57,784 nt of DNA from DASZBX01 sp035943635 (lineage in GTDB: Bacteria > Actinomycetota > Actinomycetes > Streptomycetales > Catenulisporaceae). Each line of letters starts with the position of its first letter. The stretch's first letter is position 1. Below, in pieces: positions 34,605-43,291 of this stretch. The position numbers and the translations under genes were made by a program. The notes under the pieces were generated by a model. That model was not told the origin of the DNA. It saw nothing but the letters and a program-made list of their open reading frames with translations, and searched no databases. The stretch spans positions 1-57,784 of the forward strand of contig DASZBX010000094.1 in assembly GCA_035943635.1 (NCBI GenBank), given 5' to 3'.

Positions 34605-36092
34605 TTGTCGCAGAACATGAGCAGACGCACCGTGCTCAGGGGGCTCACCACCGGCGCCCTGGTGGTGGGCTTCGACCCGGTCGCCCACGCGTGGGCCGCG
34701 GGCGGTACCGGCGGCGGGGCGGCGGCCGGGCTGGTCGGCCTGCCCCGGCTCGACGGTCAGATCCTGACCGACCCGGCCGACCTGGCCGCGGCGGCCGAGG
34801 ACTACGGCCATCTGGTCCACCGCACCCCGTCGGCGGTGCTCAGCCCGGGCTCGGTCTCGGACGTGACCACGATGCTGCGCTTCTGCTCCACCCGGGGGAT
34901 CCCGGTCGCCGCCCGCGGGCAGGGCCACCAGACAAACGGCCAGGCCCAGGTGGCCGGCGGACTGGTGATCGACATGACCCCGCTGGCCCAGATCCGGGTG
35001 GTCGGCCAGACAGCCGTGGCCCAGGGCGGGGCGACCTGGGCCGACATCCTGACCGCGACCCTGCCGCACGGTCTGACGCCCCCGGTGTTCCCCGACTACG
35101 TCCACCTGTCCGTCGGCGGCACCCTGTCGGCCGGCGGCATCGGCGGGGCCTCGCAGCACTACGGCGCCCAGGTCGACCAGGTGCTCCAGCTGACCGTCGC
35201 CACCGGCACGGGCCGGCTGGTCACGTGCAGCACGCACTCCAGCCCCGACCTGTTCGAGGCCGTCCTGTCCGGGCTCGGCCAGTACGGCATCATCGTCAGC
35301 GCCACGATCCCGCTGGTGGCCGCCCCGGCCTCGGTGCGCCAGTACACCCTGACCTACCCGACCGTGGACGCGCTCACCGCCGACCAGCGCAAGGTCGTGC
35401 GCGACGGACGGTTCAACTGGCTCGAAGGACAGGCGTCCGTCGCGGGCGCCGGCGCCGCGGGACAGTGGACCTACCAGCTCGAAGGCGCGGTCTACTACGA
35501 CGCGACCCCGCCGAACGACGCCGCACTGCTGGCCGGCCTCACCTACGAGCCGGGCAGCGTGGTGACCAGCGACATCGACTACGCGGACTTCATCACGATC
35601 CTGGACCCGTCGGTGGTGTACCTGAAGTCCACCGGCGAGTGGTACGACCCGCACCCGTGGATCAACCTGTTCATCCCGGACAGCAAGGCCGACAGCCTGA
35701 TCACCTCGGTGATGGCCGGGCTCGGCGCGCAGGACATCGGCGCCAGCGGCGTGGTGCTGTTCTACCCGGTGCCGCGGGCCAAGTTCACCCGCCCGCTGCT
35801 GCGCGTCCCGGACGAGGACCTGTCCTTCCTGTTCGCCGTGCTGCGCACCGCCTCCCCGGACAGCCCCGCGCTGCCGGCCGACGTGATGGTCGCCGCGAAC
35901 GAGAAGCTGTACCACAAGGCGCGCGCCGTGGGCTCGACCCGGTACGCGATCGACACCGTGCCGATGACCTATGCCGACTGGTCCGTGCAGTACGGGCCGC
36001 TGTATCCGTTCGTGGTCGCGTCCAAGAACCGGTACGACCCGGCGCACATCCTCGCTCCCGGCCAGGGCATCTTCCCGGAGCGCGGGCAGTAG
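34605..36092 (+). CDS. Tat-exported FAD-binding oxidoreductase
   Basis: 495 residues; TTG 34605 with GAGGAGGA 7 bases upstream; the ATG at 34617 is too far from it. A twin-arginine signal (SRRTVLRGLTTGALVVG) gives export. The PCMH FAD-binding domain follows (VPVAARGQGHQTNGQAQ, GGLVIDMTPL and SVGGTLSAGGIGGASQHYG), then a substrate domain and the C-terminal FAD-end motif KNRYDPAHILAPGQGIF. The layout matches cytokinin dehydrogenase-like/BBE flavoenzymes. The substrate is unknown. Divergent from the methyltransferase gene. Confidence 0.88.
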   Translation: MSQNMSRRTVLRGLTTGALVVGFDPVAHAWAAGGTGGGAAAGLVGLPRLDGQILTDPADLAAAAEDYGHLVHRTPSAVLSPGSVSDVTTMLRFCSTRGIPVAARGQGHQTNGQAQVAGGLVIDMTPLAQIRVVGQTAVAQGGATWADILTATLPHGLTPPVFPDYVHLSVGGTLSAGGIGGASQHYGAQVDQVLQLTVATGTGRLVTCSTHSSPDLFEAVLSGLGQYGIIVSATIPLVAAPASVRQYTLTYPTVDALTADQRKVVRDGRFNWLEGQASVAGAGAAGQWTYQLEGAVYYDATPPNDAALLAGLTYEPGSVVTSDIDYADFITILDPSVVYLKSTGEWYDPHPWINLFIPDSKADSLITSVMAGLGAQDIGASGVVLFYPVPRAKFTRPLLRVPDEDLSFLFAVLRTASPDSPALPADVMVAANEKLYHKARAVGSTRYAIDTVPMTYADWSVQYGPLYPFVVASKNRYDPAHILAPGQGIFPERGQ

Positions 36093-36272
36093 GAGCAGTA
36101 GTAGCGTTAGAAAGCTGTAGCGGTGACGGCGGGCGTACGGGTTTCGCGGGCGAGCGGTCTTCGTCCGCGGGCCGGTACGCCCGCAGCCGCACGCGGATCC
36201 GCGACCGGCTCCTGCTACCAGCGCGCGACCAGGAGCGCGTTTAGCTTCGCCGCGGCGGGCAAGTGAGGGTTC

Positions 36273-36569
36273 ATGATCCTCAACGAACTCGGGCCGGATC
36301 GCGGGCCCATTCCCGACCTGGCCGACCAGTACGCCGTCAGTCTGATCGGCGCCACCGCGGACGAAGCCGTCCCCCAGGGCGTGCCGCTGACCGCCGTCGA
36401 CCTGCCGAGCCTGGACAACGCCCGAGTCCGGACCTGGCTGGGCGACAACCGCGACCTGCAGGTCTTCGTGGTCGCCGGCCGCGAGATGGGCACCGTGGGC
36501 ACGCCCGAACTGGCCGTCTACGTCACCGAGGCCGAATACAAGCTGGTCGCCTCGGCCATGCCGCGCTGA
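36273..36569 (+). CDS. Hypothetical protein
   Basis: 98 residues; ATG 36273 with GAGGG just upstream. An acidic, mixed alpha/beta sequence without signal or membrane segments, ending LAVYVTEAEYKLVASAMPR. I do not recognise it. It is first in a run of three small same-strand genes. Confidence 0.6.
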   Translation: MILNELGPDRGPIPDLADQYAVSLIGATADEAVPQGVPLTAVDLPSLDNARVRTWLGDNRDLQVFVVAGREMGTVGTPELAVYVTEAEYKLVASAMPR

Positions 36570-36622
36570 CCAGACCGGCTCGTTTTCCCGCCCTTCCCCG
36601 CACGGCAGACTGGAGACCGACC

Positions 36623-36853
36623 ATGACCCCGGACGCCACCACGACCCCGGACGCCACCACCCCGGGCAGCGAGGCCGACGCCGCGCCGACCGAGGGCGTT
36701 CTGTCCGCCGACACGCTCAGGTCCATGGACGCGGAGACCGACCAGCTCGCCGCCGACATGGACGACGCGCGCGACGCGGTCCGCGCCGCGCACCGGGCCG
36801 ACACCCTGGCCCCCGCGGGCGAGGAACTGCCGCCCGGCGAAGCCGCCGGCTGA
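36623..36853 (+). CDS. Small acidic hypothetical protein
   Basis: 76 residues; ATG 36623 with GGAGA 6 bases upstream. The first 30 residues repeat TTPDAT; the rest is an acidic helix (LRSMDAETDQLAADMDDARD) likely to form a coiled coil. No family recognised. Possibly a structural or chaperone-like partner of its neighbours. Confidence 0.5.
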   Translation: MTPDATTTPDATTPGSEADAAPTEGVLSADTLRSMDAETDQLAADMDDARDAVRAAHRADTLAPAGEELPPGEAAG

Positions 36854-36937
36854 GCCCGTCGGCGCAGCCGCTCCGCGCACCAAGCAACGACGCACCACGC
36901 ACGACGAGTGATTCCCACCCCACAATCAGGAGCGTTG

Positions 36938-37420
36938 ATGCCCGACCAGCCCACTGCCGATCCCGTCTTGCGCCACCTCGTGCTCGCGGTGAACCAGGCG
37001 CAGACCGCTTCGGTCCCGATCTCGCTCAGCGTGAACGGACGCGAGTTCACCGGCGAACTGATCGCCCAGACGACGTACTTCGCCGCGCTGACCGAGGGCA
37101 GTCCGCTGTTCGCCGCGCTCGACCCGACCTCGCCGCTGGCCGCGGACCAATACGCTGCGGACAGTGCGACCGTGGACGACGAGTTCCTGCACCTGCGCCT
37201 GCCGCCGGAGTCCGCGGCCGAGCCGCCGCCGGTCTGGCGGATCCGGATGGCTGCTGTCGACGGCTGGAATCTGCGGGTGGCCGACCCGGAACCCGCACCG
37301 AACCAGCACGTGGACCCAGGCCACGGCGACCACGAGCACGGCCATCCGGACGAGCCCGAACTGTCCCGCGCCCGCGCCGTCCTGACCGGCCAGAGCATCG
37401 ACCAATCGAGCGACGACTAA
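36938..37420 (+). CDS. Small protein, weakly GvpU-like
   Basis: 160 residues; ATG 36938 with CAGGAG upstream. Residues 8-45 (LVLAVNQAQTASVPISLSVN, GELIAQTTYFAAL) recall the gas-vesicle accessory protein GvpU pattern, but no gas-vesicle genes are present, so I would not name it. A His/Asp/Gly-rich stretch (HVDPGHGDHEHGHPDEPE) near 125-142 could bind metal. Confidence 0.55.
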   Translation: MPDQPTADPVLRHLVLAVNQAQTASVPISLSVNGREFTGELIAQTTYFAALTEGSPLFAALDPTSPLAADQYAADSATVDDEFLHLRLPPESAAEPPPVWRIRMAAVDGWNLRVADPEPAPNQHVDPGHGDHEHGHPDEPELSRARAVLTGQSIDQSSDD

Positions 37421-37456
37421 CCCGATCGGCCCAGCCACTCCGCTAGCCCGATCGGG
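37421..37456. terminator. Convergent-gene hairpin
   Basis: CCCGATCGG (37421-37429) and CCGATCGGG (37448-37456) form an inverted repeat between two convergent genes. It lacks a U-run. Likely a bidirectional terminator. Confidence 0.5.
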
Positions 37457-37804
37457 TCATTTCTCCGGGACGTCGAGTTCCAGCAGCGCGTCCTCATGCA
37501 GGCTGCCGAGAAACAGCCGCCCTTCGGGCAGCGTGTGCAGGCCGAGCGGGCGGCCCTCCACCTTCCCGACCTGCCGGACCGCCCGGGTGCCGAGGTCCAC
37601 GGCCAGGATCCGGCCGTCCTGCACCCCGGTGAACAGCTGCCCGGCCTGCTCGCCGAGCCCGGCCACGACGTCCTCCGGCCCGACCCCGGACAGGTGGATC
37701 CGGCCGCACACCGCCACCGGCTCCCAGCCGGTGCGTTCCCGGGCCCGGGCCGTACGCGCCGGAGCCTTCCAGCGCACCGGCTGCAACGCGGGTTTGGCCG
37801 CCAT
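37457..37804 (-). CDS. Truncated SMP-30/strictosidine-synthase-like propeller piece
   Basis: 115 residues. The sequence SGVGPEDVVAGLGEQAGQLF, TGVQDGRILAVDL, then GRPLGLHTLPEGRLFLGSLHEDALLELD matches the first blades of the SMP-30 or strictosidine synthase beta-propeller (about 300 residues). It ends at a stop after fewer than two blades. The ATG overlaps the stop of the CYTH-CHAD gene (TGATG), so it is probably translated. It may be a truncated remnant or a miniature protein with a new role. Confidence 0.6.
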   Translation of the reverse strand: MAAKPALQPVRWKAPARTARARERTGWEPVAVCGRIHLSGVGPEDVVAGLGEQAGQLFTGVQDGRILAVDLGTRAVRQVGKVEGRPLGLHTLPEGRLFLGSLHEDALLELDVPEK

Positions 37805-39351
37805 CAGCGCTTGGCCCCGGTTCCGGCCCCCGTCCGTCGCGCCTGCTTCCAGGCCCGCTCGGCCTCGGCCTGCAGGACGGGCAACGCGGCGGCGTCCCGC
37901 TCGTACAGGACGCCGTAGGTGAACGCGTTCTCGCCGGCCGCGTGCGCCGCCAGGCCCAACTCCCGGATCACGTGGGCCGCCAGGACGCTGTCCTGGTGCT
38001 CGCCGAGCACGGTCTGCAACCCCTTCATCGCCTTGGCCGACCTGCGCAGCCGCTTGCCCAGCGCCGGGCTGACCGCCTCGGCGGCGTACCGGGCGCGCTT
38101 GGCGGCCTTGCGGGCCTCGTGCAGCGCCACGTCGCGTTCCGCGCCGCCGGGCGGGGTCTCGAACGCGCGGGCCATCCGCTTGTCCACCCGGCGGAACGTC
38201 GTGTCGATCAGCGGCGGCAGCTCCTTCGCCGCCCGGCGCTCGGCCGCCTTCGCCAGCGGCGGCTCGGCCAGCAGGGCGTCCAGGCCCGCGAGCAGCGCGA
38301 GGTAGCGCTCCCCGTCCAGGGCTTCGAGCACGGACGCATGGGTCGAGTCGCGGCTCGGCTCGAACCGGGCGTCGATCCGTTCCCGGACCGGGCCGAGCAC
38401 CAGGTAGTCCGAGGACTCGGCCAGCGCGGCCAGGTTCGCCAGCAGGTGGTCGCCGAGCACCTCCTCGTCCCGGGCCTGGCCGAGCACGTCGGCCAGCCAG
38501 GTCAGCTCCTCGAACAGCCAGATCGTGGAGTCCGGGGCGAACAAGGGCTCGAACGAGCGCAGGGCGCTGCGGATCCGGCGGGTGGTGACCCGCATGGTGT
38601 GCACCGCGTCCGGTTCGGCCTGGCGCACCTTCGGATCCCAGGCCACCAGCGCGTCGACCTGGGCGGCGAGGTAGCCGAGCACGGCCTCGGCCGCAGACGG
38701 CGCCTTGCCCGGCCCGCCCGCGGCGCTCCCGTCCGCGCTGCCCGGGCTCGCCTCGGCCAGCCGGCCGGCGAGGGCGAACTCCAGTTTCGCGGTCCGCGCC
38801 GAACGGACCATCCCGCTGCGCTGCAACAGCTTGTCGGCCGCCTTCAGCAGCCGCAGATCGCCGTCGACCAGTTCGACCTCGACCTCGTCCCAGCGCCGCG
38901 GCGCCGCGTGCGCGCCGAGCGACTCGGCGGTCACGCCGTCCACCACGACCTCGGCCAGCGTGCTCCCGCCCGGGCCGCGCAGCAGGCGCTTGCGCCGGGT
39001 GGTGGTGATCCGGGCCACCGGCTCCAGCGGCCGCCCCCGGGTCCAGGCGCGCACCAGCCCGGCCAGTTCGGCCGGCAGGTCCCGGCCGGCCGGCAGCCGC
39101 AGCTCGATCCGCGAGCCGGCCTGGTCCGGCAGTTTCAGGTGCCAGCCCGCGTCGCCGCCGCCGGTGCGCCGGCGCAGCGTGATCCCGGCCCGCACCAGCC
39201 GCAGGTCCGCGGTGTCGTGGTACACCGCGCGCAGGACCTGCCGCTCGGGCGGGGACAGCTCGGCCACCTCGGGCAGCGCCGACAGGTCCGGCAGCGTCAC
39301 CCCGGCGGGTACGTCGTACTTCCACTCCGTCTCACGGACCTTGGTCACCAT
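37804..39351 (-). CDS. CYTH and CHAD domain protein
   Basis: 515 residues. The N-terminal CYTH domain (1-200) has the ETEWKYD signature, LRAVYHDTADLRLVRAGITL and LKLPDQAGSRIEL. The CHAD domain (about 225-510) is a helical bundle with conserved His (VHTMRVTTRRIRSALRSFEPL and ALHEARKAAKRARYAAEAV). CYTH domains hydrolyse triphosphates; CHAD proteins bind polyphosphate granules. This fusion is a known actinobacterial pairing in polyphosphate metabolism. Its stop overlaps the start of the truncated propeller gene. Confidence 0.9.
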   Translation of the reverse strand: MVTKVRETEWKYDVPAGVTLPDLSALPEVAELSPPERQVLRAVYHDTADLRLVRAGITLRRRTGGGDAGWHLKLPDQAGSRIELRLPAGRDLPAELAGLVRAWTRGRPLEPVARITTTRRKRLLRGPGGSTLAEVVVDGVTAESLGAHAAPRRWDEVEVELVDGDLRLLKAADKLLQRSGMVRSARTAKLEFALAGRLAEASPGSADGSAAGGPGKAPSAAEAVLGYLAAQVDALVAWDPKVRQAEPDAVHTMRVTTRRIRSALRSFEPLFAPDSTIWLFEELTWLADVLGQARDEEVLGDHLLANLAALAESSDYLVLGPVRERIDARFEPSRDSTHASVLEALDGERYLALLAGLDALLAEPPLAKAAERRAAKELPPLIDTTFRRVDKRMARAFETPPGGAERDVALHEARKAAKRARYAAEAVSPALGKRLRRSAKAMKGLQTVLGEHQDSVLAAHVIRELGLAAHAAGENAFTYGVLYERDAAALPVLQAEAERAWKQARRTGAGTGAKR

Positions 39352-39509
39352 CCCTTACTCGTACCCAGCCGCCGCGCCGCTCAACGCTCGTGATCCGGCC
39401 GGGTTCGCGGTTTCAAACAGACCAACCGGGTCATCGCGGGCAATGGCCGGACAATGGCAGTCATCGGCCCGGGACGCCCCGGGCCGCAGGAGGACGGGCA
39501 GGGTACTCG

Positions 39510-40403
39510 ATGTCTCAGATGCAGGAGAAGCAGAACGCGGCGGAACTTCCGGGCCGGCCGGGCGCACCGGAGACGGTCCCGCAGCGCCTGGCACTGGCCG
39601 CGTACCACTCGCTCGCGGCCCGGCTGTCGGCCGCCGCGCTGCTCGTGGTGCCCTCGGCGGTCGCGGTCGGGCTGCTGGTGCTCGGGATCGAGGCGGACTG
39701 GCCGCCGCTGCACCGGCTGGACCAGTCGGTCGCCGACACCCTGCACCGGCAGGCCCTGGCGCACCCCGAGTGGGTGCGGGCCATGCTGGACGTGTCGAAC
39801 GTCTTCTCCCCGCTGGACATGCGGATCGCGGTCGGGGTGGCGGCCGTGGTGTTGTGGCTGCGCAAGGCGCGCCGGCTCGCGGTGTGGGCCGTGTTCACCA
39901 TGGCCGCCGGCGGGCTGGTCGACACGGTCCTGAAGACCGCGGTCGGCCGGGCCCGGCCCTCCTTCGCCGACCCGGTGGCCACGGCCCCGGGCGCGTCGTT
40001 CCCGTCCGGGCACTCCTTCACCTCGATGCTCGGCGCCGGGGTGCTGGTCCTGCTCGTGCTGCCGCTGCTGCCGCCGCGCGGGCGGATCGCGGCCTGGGTG
40101 GTCGGCGCGTGCATTCCGCTGGCGGTCGGCTACAGCCGGGTCGCGCTGGGCGTGCACTGGGTCAGCGACGTGCTCGGCGGCTGGATCCTCGGCGCCGGAC
40201 TGCTGGCCGTGACCACGAAGGTGTTCGAGGCCTGGCGGCGTGCGGAGGGCCGGCCCGAGGTGCACGCGGTGCTCGAAGGCGTGGCCCCGGAGGAGACCGA
40301 GATCGCGGTGCACCCGCAGGCCGAGACCACGGCCGCTGAGAACCCGGTCATGGAGACCCCGGCCACCGAGAGCACGGCCGCCGAGGAGCCCGGCGCCCGG
40401 TAA
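39510..40403 (+). CDS. PAP2-family phosphatase
   Basis: 297 residues; ATG 39510. Membrane protein with about 6 helices. The PAP2 signature is complete: KTAVGRARP, ASFPSGHSFTS and SRVALGVHWVSDVLGG, with His in the second and third motifs. It likely dephosphorylates lipid phosphates such as undecaprenyl diphosphate or phosphatidate. It is the first of four same-strand genes and has an acidic repeat-rich tail. Confidence 0.88.
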   Translation: MSQMQEKQNAAELPGRPGAPETVPQRLALAAYHSLAARLSAAALLVVPSAVAVGLLVLGIEADWPPLHRLDQSVADTLHRQALAHPEWVRAMLDVSNVFSPLDMRIAVGVAAVVLWLRKARRLAVWAVFTMAAGGLVDTVLKTAVGRARPSFADPVATAPGASFPSGHSFTSMLGAGVLVLLVLPLLPPRGRIAAWVVGACIPLAVGYSRVALGVHWVSDVLGGWILGAGLLAVTTKVFEAWRRAEGRPEVHAVLEGVAPEETEIAVHPQAETTAAENPVMETPATESTAAEEPGAR

Positions 40404-40451
40404 CTGCGCCCGGCCGTACATGAAATGGCGAAATGCGGTCAGCAGGAGGGC

Positions 40452-41177
40452 ATGCGAAACCTGTTGAGCCGGATCGACGGCCGCCTGATCCTCGTGCGCA
40501 TCGTGCTGCCCGCCTGTCTGCTGACGGCCCTGATGGTGGGAATCGGATTCCTGATCACCAGGGCCCTGACGCACGACTGGCCGTTCACCGCCGAGGACGG
40601 CGTGGACCGCTCCCTGGCGGCGCACCGCACCGGCACCTGGAACGACGTGTCAGACGTCTTCTCCACCGGCGCGAGCACCCTGTGGGCCATCCCGCTGGCG
40701 ATCGCCGCGGTCGTCGCCGCCCGCCTGGTCTTCCACCGCTGGCGCGAGGCCGGGTTCATCGCGGTGGCCATGCTGGTCGAGGTGAGCGTGTTCCTGCTGA
40801 CCACGCTCCTGGTGCACCGCTCCCGGCCGGGCGTCCCGGAACTCGACGTCTCCCCGCCCACGTCGAGCTACCCCTCCGGGCACAGCGCCGCGGCGCTCGC
40901 GCTCTACGGGTCCGTGGCACTGGTCATCTATCTGCACGCGCGCCGACGCACCGCCTGGCTGCTGCTCCTGATCCCCGTGGCCGTGGCCGGATCGCGGCTC
41001 TACCGCGGCATGCACCACCCCAGCGACGTGATCGCCGGACTCCTGCTCGGTTTCCTGGCGATCCTCATCGCCAAGCGCGCCGTGCTCGACACCGAACAGG
41101 CCACGCGCACCGCCCGTGCGACGGCCGGCCGCACCGGACACCGCCCTCGGCCGCGCGCCCTGGGCGGTGCCCGATGA
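40452..41177 (+). CDS. PAP2-family phosphatase
   Basis: About 241 residues from ATG 40452 (an ATG at 40425 is also in frame; AGGAGG sits 2 bases before the chosen ATG). Visible motifs: TTLLVHRSRPGV, SSYPSGHSAAALALY and GSRLYRGMHHPSDVIAG, all three PAP2 motifs. It is a second, diverged copy next to the first. Its TGA overlaps the ATG of the diacylglycerol-kinase-like gene. Confidence 0.85.
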   Translation: MRNLLSRIDGRLILVRIVLPACLLTALMVGIGFLITRALTHDWPFTAEDGVDRSLAAHRTGTWNDVSDVFSTGASTLWAIPLAIAAVVAARLVFHRWREAGFIAVAMLVEVSVFLLTTLLVHRSRPGVPELDVSPPTSSYPSGHSAAALALYGSVALVIYLHARRRTAWLLLLIPVAVAGSRLYRGMHHPSDVIAGLLLGFLAILIAKRAVLDTEQATRTARATAGRTGHRPRPRALGGAR

Positions 41178-42157
41178 CCCGGATCGCGTTGGTGGTCAAC
41201 CCGACCAAGGCCGACCCCGCCCAGATCGAGGCCTTACACAGGACCGTCGCAGCGGCCTGCGCCGCCGCGGCCCTGCCGCCGCCGCGGCTGCTGCTGACCT
41301 CGGAGCAGGACGCCGGCGGCGAGCAGGCCCGGCGGGCGCTGGCCGACGGCGCCGACCTGGTCGCCGCCTGCGGCGGGGACGGCACGGTCAACGCCGTCGC
41401 CCAGGCCCTCGCCGGAACCGGCGCCGTGCTCGGGATCGTGCCGCTGGGCACCGGGAACCTGCTGGCCGCGAACCTGGGCGTGCCCAAGGGGATCGACGAC
41501 GCGGTCAGTGCCCTGATCACCGGCCGGGACCGGCGGATCGACCTGGGCCGGTGCGGCCGGGACCGGATCCTGGTCGGCCTGGCCGGGCTCGGCCTGGACG
41601 CCGCGATGGTCGCCGACGTCCCGGCGTTCCTGAAGAAACGGATCGGCTGGCCCGCGTACGTCGTCTCGATCGCCCGGCACCTGCCGGACCGCGGGGTCAC
41701 CGTGGTGTTCGAGCTCGACGGGCGCCGGGTCCGGCACTTCGGCGTGCGGACCGTGCTGATCGGCAACTTCGGCCGGGTGCAGGGCGGCATCAACCTGCTG
41801 CCGGCCGCCGCGCCGGACGACGGCCTGCTCGACGTCGTGGTCCTGGCCCCCCGCGGCCGCCTGCTCGGCTGGCTCGGCGTCCTGGCCCACCTGCACCGGA
41901 CCCGGCCCGACGCACCCGCCCGCACGCAGTCGCAGGACTCGGACGCGGTGCACCGCTACCGGGCCAAGCGCGTGGTCGCGCACACCCGGCACCCGGTCGC
42001 GCACGAGACCGACGGCGAGTTCCTCGGCCGCGGCACCCGGCTCGCCGTCGAGGTCCAGCCGCTCGCGCTCACGGTCCGGGTGCCCCAGGCCCCGGCCGCC
42101 CCGGTGTTCCCCGATCCGGCCGCCGCGATCGAAGCGAGCCGGGGCGGCGCCCGATGA
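41174..42157 (+). CDS. Diacylglycerol/lipid kinase family protein
   Basis: 327 residues; ATG overlaps the previous stop. The DAGK catalytic domain is marked by IALVVNPTKADP, AACGGDGTVNAVAQAL (nucleotide-binding GGDGT) and VPLGTGNLLAANL. The C-terminal part has GLLDVVVLAPRGRLLG. It phosphorylates diacylglycerol or a related lipid (YegS/DgkB group). It is likely to act in a cycle with the adjacent phosphatases. Confidence 0.9.
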   Translation: MTRIALVVNPTKADPAQIEALHRTVAAACAAAALPPPRLLLTSEQDAGGEQARRALADGADLVAACGGDGTVNAVAQALAGTGAVLGIVPLGTGNLLAANLGVPKGIDDAVSALITGRDRRIDLGRCGRDRILVGLAGLGLDAAMVADVPAFLKKRIGWPAYVVSIARHLPDRGVTVVFELDGRRVRHFGVRTVLIGNFGRVQGGINLLPAAAPDDGLLDVVVLAPRGRLLGWLGVLAHLHRTRPDAPARTQSQDSDAVHRYRAKRVVAHTRHPVAHETDGEFLGRGTRLAVEVQPLALTVRVPQAPAAPVFPDPAAAIEASRGGAR

Positions 42158-43104
42158 GCACCGCGACCCGCGTCCCGCAGACCCGGCTGATGGCCGGGGA
42201 CGAACTGTCCGCCGAAGACGCCTGGGCCACCATGCGCGGCATCGGCCCGCGCACCCTGCTGCGCGACTCGTTCCTGCGCTTCCGCTACGCGGACGGCTTC
42301 AGCCACGCCCGGGCGCTGGCCATGCAGATCTGCCTGAGCGTGATCCCGCTGGCCATCGCCGTGGTCGGCCTGTCCGCTACCCTGCACCGCCAGGACGCCG
42401 GCCAGGTGGTCCAGGAGGTGCTGGAACGGATCACCCCGGGCGCCAGCCGCCAGGTGATGCAGACCGCGCTCGCCTCCGGCCAGGCCCGCGGCCAGTCCGG
42501 CGGGTTCGCGTTGTGGGGCGGCCTGCTGGTCGCCCTGATCTCCCTGACCACCGGGATGGGCCAGATCGAACGCGGCTCGAACCGGATCTACGGCGTCGAA
42601 CGCGATCGCCCCGCCGTGCACAAGTACGCCAACGCCGCCGGCCTGGCCCTGCTGGCCGGCATCCCGATGGCGCTGGGCATGGCGATGGTGGTGGCCGGCG
42701 GCCCGTTCGGCGACGCGCTCAGCGACGTGTACCACTGGCCGCACGGCGCCCACTCCGCCTGGGACGTGGCGCACTGGCCGGTCGGGGTGCTGCTCGCGTT
42801 GCTGTCCGCGAGCATGATCTTCAAGCGTGCCCCGCGCCGGCGCCAGCCCGGGGCCTCCTGGCTGGCCTTCGGCGCCGGGGTCGCGCTCCTCCTGTGGTCG
42901 GTGTTCACCGGCCTGCTGGCCTGGTACGTCGAAGGCAGCAGCGCCTTCGGCTCGGTCTACGGGCCGCTGTCGGGCGTCATGGCCCTGCTGGTCTGGGCCA
43001 ACCTCTCCGCGATCGCCCTGTTCCTCGGGGTCGCCCTGGCCGCCCAGCTCGAAGCCCGCCGCGGCGCCGTGCGCGACCCGGTCCGCCCGGACCCGGGCGC
43101 GTGA
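42154..43104 (+). CDS. YihY/virulence factor BrkB family membrane protein
   Basis: 316 residues; ATG overlaps the diacylglycerol kinase stop. Six hydrophobic segments, with the family's RYADGFSHARALAMQICLSV start, LISLTTGMGQIERGSNRIYG and YGPLSGVMALLVWANLSAIAL. YihY proteins are polytopic membrane proteins; a role in lipid or phosphate flipping has been proposed, but function is unsettled. Last gene of the lipid operon. Confidence 0.85.
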   Translation: MSTATRVPQTRLMAGDELSAEDAWATMRGIGPRTLLRDSFLRFRYADGFSHARALAMQICLSVIPLAIAVVGLSATLHRQDAGQVVQEVLERITPGASRQVMQTALASGQARGQSGGFALWGGLLVALISLTTGMGQIERGSNRIYGVERDRPAVHKYANAAGLALLAGIPMALGMAMVVAGGPFGDALSDVYHWPHGAHSAWDVAHWPVGVLLALLSASMIFKRAPRRRQPGASWLAFGAGVALLLWSVFTGLLAWYVEGSSAFGSVYGPLSGVMALLVWANLSAIALFLGVALAAQLEARRGAVRDPVRPDPGA

Positions 43105-43195
43105 GCCCCGCGCCCGGCCGGCGGGTCGGACAGGCGGCCGGGTCCCGCTGGTCACACAGCTGCTGGTGCGCCGAAATCAACGGCTTCGAGACTAT

Positions 43196-43213
43196 CTTCA
43201 GCATGAACTGAAG
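43196..43213. terminator. Small hairpin between convergent genes
   Basis: CTTCAG and CTGAAG (43196-43201 and 43208-43213) with a CATGAA loop, then TTCCCTT. It lies between BrkB and the convergent GGDEF gene. Weak but well placed. Confidence 0.3.
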
Positions 43214-43291
43214 TTCCCTTCACATGCCATGGCTATGCCCAGGACATCGCCGCGGCTGCGGCCAAGTCGTTCGTCGCGGTCGAGTGACCCG

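Noticed and set aside
34494..36047. Minus-strand frame antisense to the FAD oxidase
   Set aside because: No domain or RBS; the plus-strand protein has complete FAD and Tat motifs.
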